Of a stretch of 64,000 nt of DNA, positions 57,066 to 64,000 are shown piece by piece. The first letter of the stretch is position 1; each line of letters starts with the position of its first letter. The position numbers and the translations under genes were made by a program. Location: contig NC_069083.1 in NCBI RefSeq assembly GCF_947172395.1, positions 11,750,501 to 11,814,500 of the forward strand, in the 5' to 3' direction. The notes under the pieces were generated by a model. That model was not told where the DNA came from, did no database searches, and saw only the letters and a program-made list of their open reading frames with translations. Source of the stretch: Bicyclus anynana (taxonomy: Eukaryota; Arthropoda; Insecta; Lepidoptera; Nymphalidae).

Positions 57066-57590
57066 TATGTCAAGTCTGGAATTCAAGATATTTATGTTTG
57101 AAGCTTTAGAGGTTATGTTTTGTCAACAACTAATAGGTACCTACTTTTTTAATTGTAGTCTTAATAATAATTATTCCATGAATAAGTAGCCGGGTATTTG
57201 GGTTTATTATTTTGCGTTATTTTGGGTTTCGCCAAGGATTAGGTATAAGTCAATAAGTAAAATTGGGTTACGAATAAGCTTACAGAACCTAACTTATAAC
57301 GAGTCAACAATAATTATTACTATTACTGAATATAATAGGCACAAGTTCGACACAGTGTGGTGAAAATTGAAACAGAGAGCTGGAACAGTAGTTCACAATA
57401 CAACGATAACTTTAAACTCTGAACTAACTCGATTTTCGATTGACTGCACTCTATAAAATATCCGGTTTGGTTTAATATTGACTTGAACAGAGAATTCTAA
57501 TTAAATGTTACTCGAGTAATATACTCGTAGCAGACTGGCGGACCCGTGCGGTTGTTACATAAATCTATACGTACAAGTATATCATCATCA

Positions 57591-57852
57591 TCATCATCAT
57601 CAGATCAGCTGATGGACGTCCACTGCAGGACATAGGCCTTTTGTAGGGACTTCCAAACATCACGATACTGAGCCACCTGCATCCAGCGAATTCCTGCAAC
57701 TCGCTTGATGTCTTCAGTCCACCCGGTGGGGGGTCGACCAACACTGCGGTTACTAGTGCAGGGTCGCCATTCCAGCACTTTGGGACCCCAAAGTCCATCG
57801 GCTCTTCGAACTATGTGCCCCGCCCATTGCCACTTCAGATTTACAACTCGTC
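57591..57852 (-). mobile_element. RTE-type LINE, 3' end, well preserved
   Basis: (ATC)n start, then GATGGACGTCCACTGCAGGA, CATAGGCCTTTTGTAGGGAC, GCATCCAGCGAATTCCTGCA, CACCCGGTGGGGGGTCGACC and CTATGTGCCCCGCCCATTGC. The minus reading is the RTE ORF end. Best local template for this LINE. Confidence 0.88.
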
Positions 57853-57980
57853 CGTTCGCAAATGGTACAAGTATGTACTAATAATAAAAACAGGTAAAGT
57901 TTGTGGTATTGTAAGGGGTAATTTACTCCAATTTTGAAAATTCTTTTACTACTGGAAAACTATTTGTGAGTGTCATATTT

Positions 57981-58105
57981 CCTACTAATATTATAAACGC
58001 GAAAGTTTGTATGGATATTTGTTTGGATGTTTATTACTCTTTAACACCGAGTTGAAAACAACGAAGATAGATAATACCCTGGATTATCACATAGGTTTTA
58101 AATTA
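57981..58105 (+). mobile_element. Helitron-like 5' fragment (Lep1-type)
   Basis: CCTACTAATATTATAAACGC, GAAAGTTTGTATGGATATTT and CTGGATTATCACATAGG; 3' half missing. Confidence 0.7.
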
Positions 58106-58244
58106 TTAACCCCTTATTAACATGTTTTATTGTACCAAATAGTTGATCAAACACTTGTTAAATGGAAAGCAGTTTAACTTGCTCTTCAAGGTAATGTAAA
58201 CAACCAACTCCACCAAGAGAAATTTTTATGAAATATTCTTATTC

Positions 58245-58527
58245 AAAATCAAAGTCAAAATTAATTTATTTTAATTAAGCTTAGTTTACAAGCACTTTCG
58301 AATCATCAGGTAATATTATTAGATAATGATGATAATAATTAGTCGAAAACATAAAATTGAAGTTACGAGGTTTCTAAACGCGCCTTGGTCCGACAATACC
58401 CCACAACAAACTCAGATAGGTTTTTTTTTCTTAGATGAAAGAATGCTCAGTATTTCATAGTCTGACTCGGATTCGAATCCAGGACCTTATGATTCAAAAC
58501 TGCATACTAATGAACTAACGAGGCAGA
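58245..58527 (-). mobile_element. SINE-D, full length with tRNA-like head
   Basis: On minus, the head CTGCCTCGTTAGTTCATTAG and the B box GGATTCGAATCC (inverted at 58466-58482) lead to a body containing GTTGTGGGGTATTGTCGGAC and CAAGGCGCGTTTAGAAACCT, ending at CAAAATCAAAGTC-type DNA. This copy explains the headless pieces at 24960, 28195 and 55720. Confidence 0.72.
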
Positions 58528-58530
58528 TTT

Positions 58531-58700
58531 TTTTTTTTTATTCTTTACAAGTTAGCCCTTGTTAGCCCTTTCGGTTTCTACGCGGCATCGTACCAGAACG
58601 CTAAATCGCTTGGCGGTACGTCTTTGCCGGTAGGGTGGTAACTAGCCACGGCCGAAGCCTTCCACCAGCACTAACCACGGCCGAAGCCTCCCACCAGCAA
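58531..58700 (-). mobile_element. SINE-A, 5' truncated, internal duplication
   Basis: T12 start, TTCTTTACAAGTTAGCCCTT, then a deletion to CCTTTCGGTTTCTACGCGGC, GTAGGGTGGTAACTAGCCAC. CACGGCCGAAGCC...CCACCAGCA occurs twice in tandem at the end. Confidence 0.85.
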
Positions 58701-59099
58701 ATAAAAAAACAAGTAAATACATATTATAGATAGAAATCTTGACCTTCGGAACTAAAAAAGAAGAACATTTTACCTATGGTAATTCCATTGAAGGACCTCA
58801 ATATTATTGCGGCAAAAGGTATTGAAAATAAAATGTGTTTGTTTTTGTTAAAACAGTCCGCAAACAAGGTAAAGGTCCCAGACGAATACATTAGTCCCCG
58901 CGGAGCAGTGACGGGCAAAAACAAGTGAAATAAAGTGAAAACATTGTTGTTCTGTCGGTGGCACTCTGTAAAACATCGCCGTTTAATATACTCCAGTGTT
59001 TTTGTACACCAAGATTGTAAACTCTTACAAGATATATAAAATAAAATTGTGTCTTGTAGAACTCACGAACTATTTTTATTTTTAAGAAATTGTTTACAT

Positions 59100-59940
59100 G
59101 AGAATGCTACCCAGTTTTATCTAAAGCAGTAAGAGAGGGAATCTGTGACACGGATTTTTTAAATTTACGTTATTTTTGCCTGAAAGTTGATACCAAAAAC
59201 CTTAATACCAAGTCTTGTCAAGGTTTTAGCATAGCAAAAATGACTGGCGGTCTAGTCTAGTCTATAAAAATGATGAGCGTGTCATTGATCTCTATATTAT
59301 TACCTTTATTATTGTAATAGCAGCTTCCTTTCAGAGAATATCAAAAGAAAGAAAAAACGTTTATTCTAAAATTGTGCCACACACCACAATGCAAACTGTA
59401 GTGTCCGATTCCTCAACAACTTAAACAACGTAAGATCAATACTCAAGTAGCAGAAGCTGTTATGTTTAGCACAACCTTGAATACCATATCAGCATTTTGC
59501 TACAAAAACCAAGCCAATGCAGGAGCATACAGCGCTGATTTTCAGCTGTTACCCTGATCCAGATACCTTACAAAAACGGCAATATCATTTTTGCTCGTCT
59601 TGGAACTCTAACCCTGGATCTTTTAATCAAGAATTTTGACGGCCTCTCAGTGGAGAATACCACTAGGCACTACCTCCACTGCCACCACTACCCCCACTAC
59701 CGCTAAGAAAACAAGGTACATTTTCATACTTTGTCTATTGATTCCGGTACCCATTGCAAACTAGTCAGTAGTCACCAAGAAATTGTATAGAGATTCATAA
59801 TAAAACCAATACCCTCATTATTCTGGTATCAAACACGAACAATAATAGCTTGCGTTCCATTTGCCGTTTCTGCAATCCGATTAACATAATATGCAGCTTA
59901 TAAATTTGTATAAATTTAGTATTTAACGTGTTCCCTGTAC
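59100..59940. other. Intergenic, no feature recognised
   Basis: Moderately AT-rich single-copy DNA. No ORF, RNA gene or known repeat seen. Confidence 0.35.
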
Positions 59941-59950
59941 ACGTTTAGTT

Positions 59951-60047
59951 AGGTACAGATTATTATTACGCATTCCATTTGTACGGTTAATCCCGGCATA
60001 ATCCGATGGTATTTGATAAGGGTCTACTTAGGTGCGATGCCATTCCG
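59951..60047 (+). repeat. Local repeat J, copy 3
   Basis: AGGTACAGATTATTATTACG, CATTCCATTTGTACGGTTAA, TCCGATGGTATTTGATAAGG and GGTGCGATGCCATTCC; more diverged than copies 1 and 2. Confidence 0.78.
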
Positions 60048-60414
60048 ATGTATGTAAGCTTTTATATTATTTTGGGCTTTGGGAAAGACAGCTTTGTATT
60101 TTTTTTGTATGGTATAGCAGTATGACAATTAATATCAGTAAAGGAAAATTATACAGCAGATACTAAACTTGAAAAGGCAAAAAAAAGTTTTCAAAACTAC
60201 CTACCCATTTTATAAAACATGAATAGTGTTTTTATAATAGTTTCTCTGTTGTGTATTAGCCAACGACGAGAGCGGACGTCTTTTTAGTGCATAACTGAAA
60301 GTTCTAGACAAAAAAAAAAGTCTAAAAAAATAACTAAAAAAGCTCTTGATCAAAACAATCGAATTATATAATTAAAAGTTTTACTGTTATCGAACTATCA
60401 ACGTAGAAATTGAA

Positions 60415-60636
60415 TCCATACTAATATTATAAATGCAAAGGAAGTATGTTTCTCTGTCTGTCTGTTACCTTTTCACAGATACACCACTGAAACGACTTGG
60501 ATGAAATTTAGCATAGAAATAACTTAGACCTTGGAGCAGAACATAGGCTACTGCTTATCCCAGAAAAATCTGTTATTTCCACGGGATTTGTAAAAAACTG
60601 AATTTTATGAGAACGGAGTCGCGGGCATCTGCTAGT
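60415..60636 (+). mobile_element. Helitron-like element (Lep1-type), full length
   Basis: TCCATACTAATATTATAAAT, (CTGT)n, CACTGAAACGACTTGG, GCAGAACATAGGCTACTGCT, CACGGGATTTGTAAAAAACT and GCGGGCATCTGCTAGT. Confidence 0.85.
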
Positions 60637-61002
60637 ATAGTCATAAACAGATTCACACGTTACCCCTTTGTTTATTAAAATGAAATTCATGATTCAATTT
60701 TCATTAAAATTCAATCAATTTTCACATTAAATACCAATTTTTATAAAGCATCGACTTTATTTTCACAAACATATCATTTAATATGAGAGTTGTGACGTCC
60801 GCCGACTCACAGTCATGAGACAAATTAATTATCGACGGAAATGGAATTACTCTCCTACCTTTAATGCATTAATAGCGTGCAAATAAACACTCATAGAAAC
60901 CCGTATTTTGTATAGCCTGATAATACTCGGCAGGTTAATTCATTATAATTAACTTGTCAAGTATATCTATTTAGATAAAAAAATCAAAATAACTTTAATA
61001 AA

Positions 61003-61092
61003 TAGGGTAGGGGTACCGGATAGGGTAGGGATATGGAAGAAGCGTATCATCGGTCAAAGTGGTCAAAGCGAAGCTTGACCGGGCCCGCTAGT
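61003..61092 (+). mobile_element. Helitron-like family L, 3' fragment
   Basis: AATAGGGTAGGGGTACCGGA, TAGGGTAGGGATATGG, then CAAAGCGAAGCTTGACCGGG and CCCGCTAGT. Confidence 0.75.
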
Positions 61093-61159
61093 ATATATCT
61101 ACCTAATATCTTTATTTAGCGTTACATCAGAATTACTTATAATTATTGTAAAAAAAATT

Positions 61160-61255
61160 ACAGCCGACTTCAAAACAACGAAAATAACGTACCCACGAAA
61201 CTAAAAAGCGAAAAATAACATTATTTTATTATATTTTCTACCAAGAGTCATAAAT
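61160..61255. mobile_element. 5' fragment of the 601-1280 element type
   Basis: AGCCGACTTCAAAACAACGA, then CTAAAAAGCGAAAAATAACAT as in the long copy; stops at TTTTCTACC. Confidence 0.55.
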
Positions 61256-62430
61256 CGTATGTGTGTAGTGTCCGTCAGTTTTAACTGTAAGTACTTCTTT
61301 TACTGCCTCTCTGACTAGCGAAGGTTGGCGGCCAGTTTCGTATAGACTTAATCATCTTTAGCTGTACAATTTTCTAAATAATTTGGTAAACTGTACAGTA
61401 AAAACTGCGCAGTTAAAACTGAACGTATGTAGAGGAGTTAGCCCAAATAACAAGAACTTACAGTAAACTGTTTATTTAATGTCAAAATATAGAAATCAGA
61501 GTATAACAATGAATAGAATAGTAATTTTGTGTAATCACAATTAGGCCATAGAGTTACGAGGTGATTATTACGGTACTGACATTAAAATGTAGGTATTTAT
61601 CCGTTATGTAGGACCACTGGGGATAATTAAAATCAAACGAGAGTTTTAATTAAATTTGAATAGCAGAATCACATTTGCGAGCATTATAATAATGATTTGA
61701 AGGACTTTGTGCAATGCCCAACATATAATATTTATTTTACTATTAACCAACTGAAATTCGGGATGCGGTCTGGAATTTGACCGATTTTCGGGTTATCCCT
61801 TTCCAACATCCAATAGATAGACAACCAAAAATTATTTATTAAAATTTCTTATTTTTCTTTTGTAGCGTCCCCTATTTTTTTAACAAAACTACAGAAAAAC
61901 AAACACGTTATATCTGTTACTTATTAATCTGATTCAGCTGTCGAAGGCTTTGAAGATAACCAATATGCTCTTACTATCCAACTAAGCGAAAAACTAGATG
62001 AATAGTTGATTAGCTGCTTAGTGTGGTTAGCTGGTTTGGTCAAGGACAATGACACCCAGGGTATAAGTAAAATCCCATGTTAGGCCAACAAAAAAAGTCG
62101 TTATTAAGATTTTTGAAAAGCAGATGTAGTGTGGAAGTTATGTTGAGTTTTATTTTAAGTTAAGTTGACTTGGAGTGTATACTGAAACCGTTGAAAGAAA
62201 GGTATACCGGTTTTTTTCAACGGTCGCGTCGGTCGACTGTACCAAAAGCACTATGAATTGAAGCAATAGACAGTGTCATCTATATTTAATTATTTACACA
62301 CACACACACTTGTCTAATATGATATTTCCTACAAAAACATTTACGTTTAATCTCTGCAGGAGGTCGGCCGCCGGTACCGTTGCAGTAAATTCGGTTGAGA
62401 TAATAATATTGTGTATAATTATATTTTAAA
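61256..62430. other. Intergenic, little recognisable
   Basis: AT-rich; (AC)n microsatellite at about 62296-62309. 61480-61700 partly resembles 52270-52470. No exon-like signal. Confidence 0.4.
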
Positions 62431-62433
62431 ATA

Positions 62434-62581
62434 GCCTTGTGGTTTCACCCGCGTAGCTTTTGTTTCTGGAAAATACGGGGATTTATTACAAATACTGTGG
62501 CATACCTACTGGTAAAAGAATTATTAAAATCGGTTCAGTAGAGATTACTCCCTAAAACCTTTATCTCTCTATAATATTAGT
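62434..62581 (-). mobile_element. Helitron-like fragment
   Basis: TGGTTTCACCCGCGTAGCTT, GAAAATACGGGGATTTATTA, AATCGGTTCAGTAGAGATTA and CTCTATAATATTAGTTTATA; reverse of a second-subfamily copy. Confidence 0.6.
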
Positions 62582-63013
62582 TTATATAACAACATTACAG
62601 CGCTATAGACGCTACAGACCGCCCGACGTAAAGCCAAAGGAAATAGGAACCCGCCGTTATGGTCTCTTAAATAAACATGGCAAATATTGCGTAAGATTAC
62701 TCGCTCGCAAATGGGTTTTTAAATTTTATTACACGTTAACATCGTTCAAATAACCATAAAGCGATCACGACAGGTAATAACTAGGTGTAATATTTTACAG
62801 ATTCATCGTAACTTTTATATCACAATAAAAAATGGGACGCAATATTTAAAAAACGCATTTTTTGAGATTGATCGTAACATGTTTTAGGGGATATTAAAAT
62901 ACTCTGACGTAGAGACTAAGGGTCAGTTTCGTTAACTGATAATTCAATCATATCCGTAAGTTTTGTCACTTTTAACTTTATGTCAAATAACACAACTTGT
63001 TAAGATGCCTTGT

Positions 63014-63145
63014 AGATTTGGTGTGGATTTTCATCCTCCTCCTAACAAATTAGCCCGCTACCATCTTAGACTGCATCATCACTTTCCATCAGGTGAGATT
63101 GTAGTCAAGGGCTAACTTGTAGAGAATAAAAAAATAAAAAAAAAC
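63014..63145 (+). mobile_element. SINE-A 3' end
   Basis: GATTTGGTGTGGATTTTCAT, CCTCCTCCTAACAAATTAGC, ATCATCACTTTCCATCAGGT, GTCAAGGGCTAACTTGTAGA and an A-rich tail. Confidence 0.85.
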
Positions 63146-63429
63146 TTGTGGTTAAGCTATCAGACGCAGAAGATGGTACTCTGGCCCTAAATCTCCCTTT
63201 TGTTAGCTTCAACATCTATATATCAATAGATAATAATTGACTTGCATAAGTGATAGGTGATACTTGCTTTGTACCCACACAAGTTAGTAAATGACGTTGT
63301 AGTTTATGTACAGTCTTTACTTTGAGGTAGGGCTTATTGAATCTACATCCTTTGACATGATTATATGGACGGACGGAACTGTAAATACCTGGTACGTTTT
63401 TGCTGATTCTTAGCATTTTAACCCCCTCA

Positions 63430-63560
63430 ACAGTGGTTGGTAAGTTGCATCGTATCATGAGGCCCTGGGTTCGACTCCTACGCGAGATATGAAATGCTGT
63501 TTCTCACAAATACCACGGGAACCATGTATTTTCCCGTGATAAGAATATTGATATGCCCAT
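63430..63560. mobile_element. tRNA-like head joined to a Helitron piece
   Basis: GAGGCCCTGGGTTCGACTCC has a B-box core. It is followed by CACAAATACCACGGGAACCA and TGTATTTTCCCGTGATAAG, which is the reversed Lep1-type interior. Composite and degraded. Confidence 0.45.
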
Positions 63561-64000
63561 TCTTTCAAGAAACTCTCAGTTGCAGAGTCCACGAAAAGGT
63601 ATACTTTCTGAACGAACATCATTGCTAACATGCAACATGCGACGAAGTGAACAGAAATAGACAAAATATCCTGCAATGGCGCCGTAGTTGTCCCAGCCCC
63701 GTCTCTTTTATTCCAACGCAATGATACAGAGAGCAGTATATCCGGTTGCACCACCATTCGTTGAAATTGGTCTATTTCTCTTCAGGAAAATATCTCGTTG
63801 GTCGCATGTTAGCGCAACTGGTAGTGATTGTTACATAATAAAATATTTTCGCCCTACGCTCGCCAACTCGCATTGAAGCAACATGGTGCGTCCAGCTCCA
63901 AATCTTCTGTTCTTTATTGAAAATAGTTTCCGTGTGTAAAAAAAAAATATTTGATGATTATTGGAATTGACTAAAGTACAACCCTGTTATAAGGAAACAA

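Noticed and set aside
63455..63757. A 100-codon minus-strand frame
   Set aside because: It covers a tRNA-like SINE head and a Helitron piece; no splice signals or family resemblance.
1..64000. CRISPR arrays, operons, phage or plasmid functions
   Set aside because: No regular spacer array, no ribosome-binding-site-led gene series; the DNA is eukaryotic with spliced exons.

Overview
The window looks like nuclear DNA from a lepidopteran insect (butterfly or moth). It is AT-rich, its introns have GT-AG borders, and it is crowded with repeat types I associate with Lepidoptera: Helitron-like elements that start near TACTAATATTATAAA and end in CTAGT, several tRNA-headed SINE families, and 3' ends of RTE-type LINEs with (ATG)n tails. 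There is no operon structure or other bacterial feature. Species cannot be named from sequence alone.

Positions 1-21277 hold the 3' part of one plus-strand gene, the only convincing protein-coding gene here. Seven exons (1-84, 5380-5565, 7597-7789, 14407-14535, 17893-18012, 19049-19219, 21027-21277) join in frame to 377 residues and a TAA stop. They encode three immunoglobulin domains, an acidic linker and a hydrophobic C-terminal tail of the GPI-anchor type. The family is lachesin / Dpr-interacting protein (DIP); wording in the second and third Ig domains is closest, from memory, to fly DIP-gamma. Such proteins sit on neurons and bind Dpr partners to guide synaptic matching. The start codon, signal peptide and first strands of Ig1 lie upstream of the window.

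The introns (5.3, 2.0, 6.6, 3.4, 1.0 and 1.8 kb) carry TIR elements, SINEs, Helitron pieces, a U6 snRNA-derived inverted pair and local duplications.

Positions 21278-64000 show no exon I can support. This about 43 kb is 3' flank and intergenic DNA (or intron of an unseen gene) filled with SINE families A-D, Helitron-like elements, RTE and other LINE 3' ends, one hAT-type element with an 8 bp target duplication, nested insertions with clear target duplications (18, 15 and 9 bp), a two-unit satellite of about 380 bp, and small local repeat clusters.

The most notable pattern is repeated fold-back: long near-perfect palindromes and head-to-head copies of U6, of SINEs and of part of a Helitron. 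At least one SINE copy has the signature of twin-primed retrotransposition; others look like template switching. I found no convincing evidence for a new multi-gene system.
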